Shown: in pieces, positions 1 to 5,731 of the stretch | How positions within the stretch are numbered: position 1 is the stretch's first letter | Layout of the letters: each line of letters starts with the position of its first letter | NCBI GenBank assembly: GCA_030694835.1 | Contig: JAUYUF010000009.1 | Span: forward strand, 1-5,731 | Length of the DNA stretch: 5,731 nt | Direction of reading: 5' to 3' | Source of the DNA: Flavobacteriaceae bacterium | GTDB taxonomy: Bacteria; Bacteroidota; Bacteroidia; Flavobacteriales; Flavobacteriaceae | Translations under genes and position numbers: made by a program | Notes under the pieces: model-generated | Told to the model about the DNA's origin: nothing | The model's database searches: none | The model's input: only the letters and a program-made list of their open reading frames with translations

Positions 1-1
1 T

Positions 2-1096
2 GCCTTAGAAGGATTTGTGTACGCAATTACTCCGTTTAACTTTACTGCTATTGCTGGTAATTTGCCATCATCTCCTGCTTTAATGGGGAATGTAGTTATC
101 TGGAAACCAGCGGCTACTCAGGTTTATTCAGCTTATGTAATCATGGAATTATTTAAAGCAGCAGGATTGCCTGATGGAGTTATCAATTTAGTAACTGGTA
201 ATTCTGGAATGATTACAGATGTTATATTGAATAATCCAAATTTTGCAGGAGTTCACTTTACAGGATCAACTCCGGTGTTCAATAGTTTCTGGGAAACAAT
301 CGGAAAAAATATGGACAATTATAAATCATACCCAAGAATTGTAGGTGAAACAGGAGGGAAAGATTTTATTTGGGCGCATCCAACCGCAAATCCACAAGAA
401 GTTGTTACGGCAATTTCTAGAGGAGCTTTTGAATATCAAGGTCAAAAATGCTCTGCAGCATCTCGAGCTTATCTTCCAAAAAGTTTATGGGGAGAAATTA
501 AAGCTGGAATTATAAAAGATGTTAAATCTTTTAAAATGGGAACACCAGAAGATACTTCAAATTTTATAAATGCAGTAATCGACAATAGAGCATTCAAAAA
601 ATTATCAGGATATATTGAACAAGCTAAAAAAGATGCAGATGCTGAAATTATTGTAGGAGGTGGTTATGATGATTCTGTTGGATATTTTATTGAACCAACA
701 ATTATTGTTACTACAAATCCATATTATGATACCATGTGTACAGAATTATTTGGTCCAATTTTAACTATCTACATATACGAAGATGAAAAATGGGAAGAAA
801 TATTGGATGTAATTGATAATACAGGTGAATTTGCTTTAACTGGAGCTATTTTCAGCGGAGATCGATATGTAATTGAAATTGCTACTAATAAGTTAGAAAA
901 TGCTGCAGGTAATTTCTACATCAATGATAAACCTACTGGCGCAGTTGTTGGTCAACAACCTTTTGGAGGAGCTCGTGGTTCTGGAACAAATGATAAAGCA
1001 GGTTCTGTGTGGAATTTGTTGCGTTGGGTTTCTAACAGAACAATTAAGGAAACTTTTGTAACTCCAACAGATTATAGATATCCGTTTTTAGGATAA
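2..1096 (+). CDS. pruA: 1-pyrroline-5-carboxylate (glutamate-semialdehyde) dehydrogenase PruA, 5'-truncated by window edge
   Basis: This enzyme oxidises L-glutamate 5-semialdehyde, in equilibrium with 1-pyrroline-5-carboxylate, to glutamate with NAD+. It is the second step of proline catabolism and acts in the cytoplasm. The reading frame is open from base 2, before the GTG at 17 that could be mistaken for a start: the first residues ALEGFVYAITPFNFTAIAGN run straight into the conserved cofactor region. The 364 visible residues therefore lack roughly the first 175 of a family member of about 540. Visible motifs are PFNFT in the NAD-binding domain, FTGST (about 86-90), the general-base glutamate in GETGGKDF (Glu116, codon 347-349), the catalytic cysteine in GQKCSAASR (Cys150, codon 449-451), ELFGP, and the C-terminal GARGSGTNDKAG typical of the ALDH4 group. 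It is a monofunctional dehydrogenase as far as visible, with no proline dehydrogenase domain in this part. It stops with TAA, followed within 8 bp by a strong terminator palindrome. Confidence 0.95.
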   Translation, partial: ALEGFVYAITPFNFTAIAGNLPSSPALMGNVVIWKPAATQVYSAYVIMELFKAAGLPDGVINLVTGNSGMITDVILNNPNFAGVHFTGSTPVFNSFWETIGKNMDNYKSYPRIVGETGGKDFIWAHPTANPQEVVTAISRGAFEYQGQKCSAASRAYLPKSLWGEIKAGIIKDVKSFKMGTPEDTSNFINAVIDNRAFKKLSGYIEQAKKDADAEIIVGGGYDDSVGYFIEPTIIVTTNPYYDTMCTELFGPILTIYIYEDEKWEEILDVIDNTGEFALTGAIFSGDRYVIEIATNKLENAAGNFYINDKPTGAVVGQQPFGGARGSGTNDKAGSVWNLLRWVSNRTIKETFVTPTDYRYPFLG

Positions 1097-1103
1097 TAAT
1101 TCA

Positions 1104-1141
1104 AAACAAAAAACTCGAAGAATTCTTCGAGTTTTTTGTTT
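1104..1141. terminator. Perfect inverted repeat, bidirectional intrinsic terminator between pruA and the rsmG unit
   Basis: Two exactly complementary 17-base arms (1104-1120 and 1125-1141) flank the 4-base loop AATT. The inner core is CTCGAAG/CTTCGAG. The outer part is an A-rich tract on the left and a T-rich tract on the right, so each strand reads as a hairpin followed by a U-run. It begins 8 bases after the pruA stop and lies downstream of the minus-strand unit as well, so it can end transcription arriving from both sides. Confidence 0.85.
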
Positions 1142-1164
1142 GTTATAAGTTGAATATTTTTGAT

Positions 1165-1190
1165 CTCAATACTCAATACTCAATACTCAA
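1165..1190. repeat. Heptanucleotide tandem repeat (CTCAATA), 3.7 copies
   Basis: Three perfect copies of CTCAATA (1165-1171, 1172-1178, 1179-1185) are followed by the partial copy CTCAA (1186-1190). It lies in non-coding DNA between the terminator palindrome and the REP-like element. Such short heptamer arrays are prone to change copy number by slippage. No function can be read from the sequence. It would be transcribed in the 3' part of the rsmG-unit mRNA if that transcript runs to the terminator at 1104-1141. Confidence 0.85.
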
Positions 1191-1193
1191 AAA

Positions 1194-1217
1194 GTACCCC
1201 GAGCGGAGTCGAGGGGC
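1194..1217. repeat. GC-rich REP-like imperfect palindrome in the 3' region of the rsmG unit
   Basis: CCCC (1197-1200) pairs with GGGG (1213-1216), and the adjoining GA (1201-1202) can pair with TC (1209-1210) if GA at 1211-1212 bulges out. The minus-strand core reads CTCGACTCCGCTCGGGG. This resembles the short GC-rich palindromes (variants of TCGACTCCGCTC) that I recall as dispersed intergenic repeats in Flavobacteriaceae and other bacteria, similar to REP elements mobilised by RAYT (TnpA_REP) transposases. It sits 10 bases past the stop codon of the 61-residue gene. Its base composition contrasts sharply with the AT-rich surroundings. Membership of a dispersed family is inferred from memory and cannot be tested from one copy. 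Confidence 0.55.
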
Positions 1218-1227
1218 AAATCTTTAA

Positions 1228-1413
1228 TTAAGGTTGTCCACCTTCGAAGTTTTCAGCTCCCGGAAGTAAATCAGTTAATTTGTGTGGACTGTGAATTAAA
1301 ATTGGAATATGTTGTGGACATATATAAAAATGATTATCCATATATTCAAAAGAAGTTAATGGAATTTCTTGAGTTGTTTTTTTACATACTAAGCATTCTT
1401 TCGTTGTTTCCAT
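1228..1413 (-). CDS. Small conserved-type protein with putative zinc-binding CxxC...CxxH motif (61 aa)
   Basis: The function is not known. The protein has 61 residues and four potential metal ligands arranged as Cys7-x2-Cys10 and Cys32-x2-His35, a spacing compatible with a small treble-clef or ribbon-like zinc knuckle. No signal peptide or membrane segment is visible, so it is probably cytoplasmic. The C-terminal part (HKLTDLLPGAENFEGG) is acidic and Gly-rich. The ATG at 1413 starts only 25 bases after the rsmG stop on the same strand, so the two genes are likely cotranscribed. The leader is A-rich (AAATAAAAAAAC before ATG) with no Shine-Dalgarno sequence, as at the other starts here. I believe similar short proteins occur in related Flavobacteria, which with the clear motif argues that this is a real gene and not a chance ORF. 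A link to ribosome or rRNA work is only a guess from the neighbour. Confidence 0.75.
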   Translation of the reverse strand: METTKECLVCKKTTQEIPLTSFEYMDNHFYICPQHIPILIHSPHKLTDLLPGAENFEGGQP

Positions 1414-1438
1414 GTTTTTTTATTTATAGTTAATGTAT

Positions 1439-2068
1439 TTATGGTTTATATTTAAGCGGAATGTGAACCACTTTTTTACTTTCAAAAAACGGTTCTTCAA
1501 AATACTTATCTAAATTATAAATGGTTGAATTAGGGAAATTTTTTAATTCTTCGGATAAATCACCGCCTTTTAAATAAAGAATTCCATTTTTGATTTCATG
1601 AAGTTGTTTTTTAGCAACTTTATTTTTTATCCATTTTGAAAATTCATCCATAGAAGTAACAGCTCTACTTACAATAAAATCAAAATCACCTTTTACTTCT
1701 TCTGCTCTTTTTTGTTCTGCTTTTACATTGGTAAGCTCAAGTGCAGCAACGACTTCATTTACTACTTTAATTTTTTTCCCGATAGAATCGACTAAATAAA
1801 ATTGAGTTTCTGGAAATAAAATAGCCAATGGAATACCCGGAAAACCACCTCCAGTTCCGACATCTAAAACTTTTGAACCAGGTAAAAATGCTTGAACTTT
1901 AACAATACCGAGTGAATGTAAAACATGTCTTTCATAAAGCTCATCAATGTCTTTTCTGGAAATTACATTAATTTGTTCATTCCATGTTTCATATAGTTCC
2001 TTCAGTTGACCAAACTGTTGAAGTTGATTTTTCGTTAAATGAGGAAAATATTTTTGGATGATTTCCAT
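1439..2068 (-). CDS. rsmG: 16S rRNA (guanine527-N7)-methyltransferase RsmG (GidB)
   Basis: RsmG transfers a methyl group from S-adenosylmethionine to N7 of G527 (E. coli numbering) in the 530 loop of 16S rRNA; loss of the enzyme gives low-level streptomycin resistance in several bacteria. The 209-residue length is normal for the family. Recognisable elements in order are WNEQINVISRKD (29-40), ERHVLHSL (46-53), the SAM-binding glycine loop VLDVGTGGGFPGIPLA (67-82), the acidic strand end LVDSIGKK (92-99), the RAEE segment (121-124), DFIVSRAV (130-137) and LYLKGGDL (164-171). The ATG at 2068 fits the usual N-terminus of Bacteroidota homologues and lies 18 bases from a -7 promoter element at 2087-2094. 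No Shine-Dalgarno sequence precedes it. It is followed by the small zinc-knuckle gene, probably in one transcript. Confidence 0.96.
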   Translation of the reverse strand: MEIIQKYFPHLTKNQLQQFGQLKELYETWNEQINVISRKDIDELYERHVLHSLGIVKVQAFLPGSKVLDVGTGGGFPGIPLAILFPETQFYLVDSIGKKIKVVNEVVAALELTNVKAEQKRAEEVKGDFDFIVSRAVTSMDEFSKWIKNKVAKKQLHEIKNGILYLKGGDLSEELKNFPNSTIYNLDKYFEEPFFESKKVVHIPLKYKP

Positions 2069-2086
2069 AGTTTATAAATGATTTCT

Positions 2087-2094
2087 CAAAAATA
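2087..2094 (-). promoter_or_regulatory. Putative rsmG promoter, Bacteroidota -7 element TATTTTTG
   Basis: On the minus strand the octamer TATTTTTG matches the Bacteroidota/Flavobacterium -7 consensus TAnnTTTG exactly. It ends 18 bases before the rsmG ATG, which would give a very short 5' untranslated leader. I see no convincing -33 TTTG at the usual spacing, only a T-rich stretch, so the call rests on the -7 box and its position. Confidence 0.5.
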
Positions 2095-2158
2095 CAATCT
2101 TTATAAAGAACTTGCATTAAAAATTATTTGATAGATATATGTAAAAGAAAATATAGTG

Positions 2159-2166
2159 TAATTTTG
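2159..2166 (+). promoter_or_regulatory. Putative aminotransferase promoter, Bacteroidota -7 element TAATTTTG
   Basis: TAATTTTG matches the TAnnTTTG consensus exactly and lies 62 bases before the ATG at 2229. The nearest upstream TTTG (2127-2130) is 28 bases away, longer than the usual spacing of about 17-23, so the -33 box is weak or absent. The position in the divergent intergenic region, facing away from rsmG, supports it. A transcript from here would carry a leader of about 50-60 bases. Confidence 0.45.
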
Positions 2167-2228
2167 TGTCCTTAATTTGAAGAATTTTAACCTTTTTAAA
2201 AGTGTTAGAAAAATTAAATATAAATTCA

Positions 2229-3416
2229 ATGAAAAATTTATCAGATAGAATCAATAATTTACCAATCTCTGAAACCTTAGCCATGTCTGCACGAGCTCGT
2301 GAGCTAAGAGAGCAAGGTAGAGATATCATCAATTTAAGTTTAGGCGAACCAGATTTTAATGTCCCCGATTTTATTAAACAAGCAGCTATTAATGCCATTA
2401 ATGAAAATTATCATTGGTACAGTCCAGTTGATGGTTATTTAGAACTGAAACAAGCCATTTGTAGAAAGTTTAAAAGAGATAATAATTTAGTGTATCAACC
2501 AAATCAAATTGTAGTTTCAACAGGCGCCAAACAATCTATTGCAAATGTGGTTTTGGCACTCATAAATCCGGGCGATGAAGTATTGTTGCCAGCTCCTTTC
2601 TGGGTTAGTTATGAGGCTATTACAAAGTTATCTGAAGGAATTCCAGTTCCTATTTATTCAACAATAGCTACTGATTTTAAAATTACTCCAGATCAATTAG
2701 AGGCAGCAATTACACCCAAGACTAAATTAATTTTTTTCAATTCTCCTAATAATCCAAGCGGTTCAGTTTATACAGAAATTGAGTATAGAGCTTTAGCGGA
2801 TGTTTTGGTAAAATATCCGCAGATATTTATTATTTCTGATGAGATTTATGAACATATTTTATTTGAAGGAGAAACTTTTAGTTTTGCATCTTTTGATGAT
2901 ATGTATGAAAGAACAATTACAGTAAATGGTGTTTCTAAAGCATTTGCCATGACTGGATGGAGAATTGGATATATAGGTGCGCCAGAATGGATAGCTAAAG
3001 CATGTAATAAAATGCAGGGTCAAATAACATCTGGAGCCAATTGTATTGCACAAAGAGCCACAATTGTAGCTTTAGACGCTCCAGTTTCGAGTATACAATA
3101 TATGGTTGATGAATTTCACAAGAGAAGAGATTTAGTACTTAGTTTGTTAAGTGAAATAAATGGATTTAAATTAAATAAACCTCCTGGTGCTTTTTATGTG
3201 CTTCCAAACATTGCCTATTATTTCGGAAAAGAAGTAAGGGGTAAAAAAATTGAAAATGCTTTAGATTTTTCGATGTTACTTTTAGAAGAAGCTAATGTTG
3301 CTACAGTAACTGGAGATGCTTTTGGAGCTTCTAATTGTATTAGGATATCTTATGCCAATTCAGATGAAAACTTAATTGAAGCAATTAGAAGAATTAAAAA
3401 TTTATTTAAAGATTAA
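2229..3416 (+). CDS. aspC: Class I PLP-dependent aminotransferase, aspartate aminotransferase type (AspC/AspB-like)
   Basis: It is predicted to exchange amino groups between aspartate and 2-oxoglutarate, forming oxaloacetate and glutamate with pyridoxal 5'-phosphate, in the cytoplasm. I chose the ATG at 2229 (395 aa) over the in-frame GTG at 2202 because MKNLSDRINNLPISETLAM is the usual N-terminus of this family and the nine extra residues are unlike it. Visible landmarks are LSLGEPDF (37-43), STGAKQSI (97-104), the PLP-stacking aromatic in PAPFWVSY (121-128), NSPNNPSG (171-178), SDEIYEH (203-209; Asp204 pairs with the PLP ring nitrogen), the Schiff-base lysine Lys237 in NGVSKAFAMTGWRIGY, and the substrate-carboxylate arginine Arg372 in IRISYA. 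These fit the bacterial Igamma/1b group (B. subtilis AspB-like). Exact substrate range, including possible prephenate or aromatic activity seen in some relatives, cannot be read from the sequence. It is transcribed alone, divergent from rsmG. Confidence 0.9.
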   Translation: MKNLSDRINNLPISETLAMSARARELREQGRDIINLSLGEPDFNVPDFIKQAAINAINENYHWYSPVDGYLELKQAICRKFKRDNNLVYQPNQIVVSTGAKQSIANVVLALINPGDEVLLPAPFWVSYEAITKLSEGIPVPIYSTIATDFKITPDQLEAAITPKTKLIFFNSPNNPSGSVYTEIEYRALADVLVKYPQIFIISDEIYEHILFEGETFSFASFDDMYERTITVNGVSKAFAMTGWRIGYIGAPEWIAKACNKMQGQITSGANCIAQRATIVALDAPVSSIQYMVDEFHKRRDLVLSLLSEINGFKLNKPPGAFYVLPNIAYYFGKEVRGKKIENALDFSMLLLEEANVATVTGDAFGASNCIRISYANSDENLIEAIRRIKNLFKD

Positions 3417-3438
3417 TCAATTTAAAAATTTTAATATT

Positions 3439-3468
3439 AAAAAGGGTTGAATAGTCAACTCTTTTTTT
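3439..3468. terminator. Hairpin terminator shared by convergent aminotransferase and glycosyltransferase genes
   Basis: The left arm AAAAAGGGTTGA (3439-3450) and right arm TCAACTCTTTTT (3455-3466) pair around the loop ATAG, with one G-U wobble. The T-run continues to 3468. Read on the minus strand, the hairpin is followed by TTTTTAATATT. It starts 22 bases after the aminotransferase stop and ends 3 bases from the glycosyltransferase stop, so it should work in both directions. Confidence 0.8.
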
Positions 3469-3471
3469 ATT

Positions 3472-4890
3472 TCAACTTCCCAAACCTTTTCTTACCATAT
3501 CACCCCATTTACTTTTTTTCTTTGTGTAATAATCAAGATTTCCTCTAAGAGCTGAATATAATGTGAAAATATGAAAAGTAAAAGGCTCTATTAAAGCTAC
3601 TATTATAAGTTTTACAGCATCACCCTTTTTGGTGTATTGTCTATAGGTAAGCTCTTCACTTAAAATAGCTGCCATCGAAAATGTTATTGAAAAAAGATAA
3701 GCTACGATGATAAATGACCAAGCATATAGCCAGTTTATAGCTCCTATATAATATAAATATCCTAAAAATAGCAGTCCTATAACTTCAACTATCGGTGCTA
3801 ATCGTTCATAAATTAACCAATAGGGATAGCTTAACAATCCTAAATAACCATATTTAGGATTCATAAATAATTTTTTATGTTTTTTTAGCGTTTCAATAGT
3901 TCCGCGTGTCCATCTATTGCGCTGTAATTGTAGCGTTTTAAAATTAGCTGGAGCTTCTGTCCAACACAACGGATCTGGAATATATGCAATACGATATTTT
4001 CTATTATTGTCTTGCATAAATTTACGCATTCTAACAATAATTTCCATGTCTTCACCTACCGTTTCAGTATCATAACCACCAGCATCAATCATTACACGTC
4101 TATCAAACATTCCAAATGCTCCTGAAATTATTAATAAACCATTAAGTCTGCTCCAAGCCATTCTTCCTAGTAGAAAAGATCTTAAATATTCTATAATTTG
4201 ATAGCGTTCAATTAATTTTTTTGGCATTTTCACTTCCATCAATTTGCCGTTTTCAATCCTGCAATTATTAGCAATTCGAATCACACCTCCAGTTGCAATA
4301 ACTTTTTTATCTGTTCTTTCTAAAAATGGTTTCACCATTTTTTGTAACGCATCTTCAATTAACATACAATCTACATCAATACAAGCTACATATTCACTAT
4401 TACTGAAATTTAAACCAGCATTTAAGGCGTCTGCTTTTCCTCCATTTTCTTTATCAATAACAATTAATTTTTCAAAAACAGAATTTTTAGATTTATAGAT
4501 TCCTCGAATTTGGGCAGTTTCAATTTTTGGATTTATTGGGTATTTAACAATTTCTAAATTATATACTTTAATCAGTTTTTCTAAACTATCATCTTTACTG
4601 CCATCATTTATAATTATTACTTGATAGTTTACATAATGTAAAGACATTAATGAGCGAACATTATCTACAATATTAACACCTTCATTATAACAGGGCGCAA
4701 GAATTGATATTGATGGTGAAAAAGGTGAAGCTAAAATACTCTTATAAGAAACAAAACTATTTCTTCTAAAATATGAAATGGTTTCAAAGATGGAAACAAT
4801 CCCTAAAACTATGTATGAAGTAATAACAATAGTACTGAATATCAGGAAAAAATAGTAAAAAAACAGGAAAGCATATACGTCTGAAATCAT
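3472..4890 (-). CDS. Membrane-bound family 2 glycosyltransferase, processive polysaccharide-synthase type (PgaC/IcaA/hyaluronan-synthase-like)
   Basis: It probably polymerises a polysaccharide from a nucleotide sugar at the inner membrane. The 472-residue protein starts with a hydrophobic segment (about 6-37). A GT-A catalytic domain follows: ILAPCYNEG (63-71), the UDP-binding aspartate in NDGS (95-98), KENGGKADALNAGL (147-160), the DxD metal motif IDVD (171-174), SGAFGMFDRR (256-265), the catalytic-base motif VGED (278-281) and QRNRW (323-327), the QxxRW signature of processive GT2 synthases. Three further hydrophobic segments follow (about 365-383, 388-410, 427-447), with a basic C-terminus. 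No PilZ domain is present. The ATG is 11 bases after the stop of the upstream HEAT-repeat gene, so the two are almost certainly cotranscribed. The sugar and linkage cannot be deduced. Overall layout is closest to poly-N-acetylglucosamine and hyaluronan-type synthases, but the missing dedicated neighbours mean a specific name is not justified. Confidence 0.88.
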   Translation of the reverse strand: MISDVYAFLFFYYFFLIFSTIVITSYIVLGIVSIFETISYFRRNSFVSYKSILASPFSPSISILAPCYNEGVNIVDNVRSLMSLHYVNYQVIIINDGSKDDSLEKLIKVYNLEIVKYPINPKIETAQIRGIYKSKNSVFEKLIVIDKENGGKADALNAGLNFSNSEYVACIDVDCMLIEDALQKMVKPFLERTDKKVIATGGVIRIANNCRIENGKLMEVKMPKKLIERYQIIEYLRSFLLGRMAWSRLNGLLIISGAFGMFDRRVMIDAGGYDTETVGEDMEIIVRMRKFMQDNNRKYRIAYIPDPLCWTEAPANFKTLQLQRNRWTRGTIETLKKHKKLFMNPKYGYLGLLSYPYWLIYERLAPIVEVIGLLFLGYLYYIGAINWLYAWSFIIVAYLFSITFSMAAILSEELTYRQYTKKGDAVKLIIVALIEPFTFHIFTLYSALRGNLDYYTKKKSKWGDMVRKGLGS

Positions 4891-4901
4891 AATATATCGA
4901 T

Positions 4902-5731
4902 TTATTCTTTATTAAGATTAACTGTTAAAAGATAGGGTTTTAAATCTTTTAATGTATTGAATGCAACTTGCTTGACATCAAAATCTGTGTGGTTTAATTG
5001 TTTTTCAAAGAAAGGAATATCCTTTTTTTCAGACAATTGCGATAACGCTTGAATAATAAAAAGTTGAGTTTCTGGCGGTGATTTTTTAAATATCTGCTTT
5101 AAAATAGTTTTAGCTTCAATAATTCCGAAATACCCCAGTACATCTATAGTTGCTCTACGAACTTTTTCAGATGGATGTAATACGAGCTTTATTAAGTCAT
5201 CTTTTGTTTGAATTTGATTAAACAATTTAACCAATTTCAACGAAAAACATACTACAGAATCATTCTTTGAATATAGCCAATTAGTTAAATCTGGAACTTC
5301 TTGATTTCGGATAGATTGTATTTCTTCTATAAGTAAAATTTGTTGCCATTCGGTAATTGGAAATTCAAGGGTGTCTAAGAATTTCAATCCATCGAACTTA
5401 TAAAGCTTAACCATAGTTAATTGTGCCTCACTTCGTAGCAATTGATTTTTATGGTTGATTAGTTTTAAAGTTTCAGTATATACATCTTTCACTTTCATTT
5501 GAGTAACTTCTCTAATACCCTTAATTTTGATGTACCAAACTGAACTATTCATTTTTTTTAAGGAATATTGTACCAAATCTAAATCGTAATATAGTGTTTC
5601 TAAGAATTCGGCTAATTCTCCAGTTAAATCATTATGAAGTGTAAGAATTAACTTTTGAATTACTTTTCTGTCAGCATTGTTTTTGACTGCATTTTTTAAA
5701 AGTTTTGTTGTTTTTTTCTTTTCTTCAATTT
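4902..5731 (-). CDS. HEAT-repeat protein upstream of the glycosyltransferase, N-terminus beyond window edge
   Basis: The frame is open from the stop (TAA, 4902-4904) to the right edge, giving at least 275 residues. The TTG at 5576 is an internal leucine codon: reading upstream continues with an uninterrupted protein-like sequence (for example GELAEFLETLYYDLDL just before it), so the real start lies outside. The visible part is almost all alpha-helical, with degenerate HEAT-like units recognisable at about 92-119 (NHKNQLLRSEAQLTMVKL), 156-170 (NDSVVCFSLKLVKLF), 185-202 (HPSEKVRRATIDVLGYFG), 217-232 (SPPETQLFIIQALSQL) and 247-263 (HTDFDVKQVAFNTLKDL). HEAT solenoids bind other proteins and have no catalytic activity of their own. 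The 11-base gap to the glycosyltransferase suggests a partner or assembly role for that synthase, which is inference. No signal peptide or membrane segment is visible in this portion, so location is unknown. Confidence 0.82.
   Translation of the reverse strand, partial: IEEKKKTTKLLKNAVKNNADRKVIQKLILTLHNDLTGELAEFLETLYYDLDLVQYSLKKMNSSVWYIKIKGIREVTQMKVKDVYTETLKLINHKNQLLRSEAQLTMVKLYKFDGLKFLDTLEFPITEWQQILLIEEIQSIRNQEVPDLTNWLYSKNDSVVCFSLKLVKLFNQIQTKDDLIKLVLHPSEKVRRATIDVLGYFGIIEAKTILKQIFKKSPPETQLFIIQALSQLSEKKDIPFFEKQLNHTDFDVKQVAFNTLKDLKPYLLTVNLNKE

Noticed and set aside
17..19. GTG as a start codon for the dehydrogenase
   Set aside because: The frame is open upstream to the window edge and encodes conserved residues (ALEGF before VYAITPFNF), so this is an internal valine of a truncated gene.
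1194..1217. GC-rich palindrome considered as an intrinsic terminator for the rsmG unit
   Set aside because: The stem is short and interrupted and no T-run follows it on the minus strand (the downstream sequence is ACTTTTTGAG, only a 5-T run). The palindrome at 1104-1141 is a far better terminator.
1142..1227. Possible CRISPR-like or small-RNA interpretation of the repeat-bearing intergenic stretch
   Set aside because: The repeats are 7 bp in direct tandem without spacers, and no promoter-plus-terminator arrangement for a separate RNA is visible.
2290..2301. Perfect 12-bp palindrome CACGAGCTCGTG
   Set aside because: It lies within the aminotransferase coding sequence and encodes part of the expected ARARELRE helix. 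It is more simply explained by codon sequence than by a regulatory site.
2117..2398. Minus-strand ORF of 93 codons across the divergent region and the aminotransferase 5' end
   Set aside because: It overlaps the well-supported aminotransferase in antisense, covers the promoter region, and its translation has low-complexity Phe/Ile/Lys composition with no recognisable motif.
2859..3053. Minus-strand ORF of 64 codons inside the aminotransferase
   Set aside because: It is fully antisense to conserved coding sequence including the PLP-lysine region. Its Cys/His/Ser-rich composition is what the reverse frame of this gene produces.
4244..4498. Plus-strand ORF of 84 codons inside the glycosyltransferase
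   Set aside because: It is antisense to the GT-A domain with its DxD motif and has no promoter, leader or family resemblance; it is a shadow frame.

Overview
The window is AT-rich DNA (roughly one third G+C by eye) that looks like a chromosomal segment of a Bacteroidota member, most likely family Flavobacteriaceae and close to Flavobacterium. Four things point there: the flavobacterial character of the PruA, RsmG and aminotransferase proteins, start codons with no Shine-Dalgarno sequence, -7 promoter elements of the Bacteroidota form TAnnTTTG, and short genes with A/T-rich leaders. I name the lineage from recalled family resemblance, not from a database search.

Layout, left to right. (1) Bases 2-1096, plus strand: the C-terminal two thirds of pruA (1-pyrroline-5-carboxylate dehydrogenase, proline catabolism), cut by the window edge. 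(2) Bases 1104-1227: an intergenic stretch holding a perfect inverted repeat that should terminate transcription from both sides, a 7-bp tandem repeat (CTCAATA, 3.7 copies) and a GC-rich REP-like imperfect palindrome. (3) Bases 1228-2068, minus strand: a two-gene unit, rsmG (16S rRNA G527 methyltransferase) followed by a 61-residue putative zinc-binding protein of unknown function. (4) Bases 2069-2228: a divergent promoter region with a TAnnTTTG element facing each way. (5) Bases 2229-3416, plus strand: a class I PLP-dependent aspartate-type aminotransferase. (6) Bases 3439-3468: a hairpin serving as terminator between convergent genes. (7) Bases 3472-5731, minus strand: a tight two-gene operon segment, first a HEAT-repeat protein whose reading frame runs off the right edge, then a multi-spanning family 2 glycosyltransferase of the processive-synthase type.

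Most of the window is housekeeping: amino-acid metabolism and ribosome maturation. The accessory part is the HEAT/glycosyltransferase pair, probably a piece of a cell-surface polysaccharide or biofilm locus continuing beyond the right edge. I see no phage, CRISPR, transposase, tRNA or rRNA, and no clear evidence of a wholly new system. The points most worth following are the HEAT/GT2 pairing, the small CxxC...CxxH protein linked to rsmG, and the repeat cluster in the rsmG transcript's 3' region.
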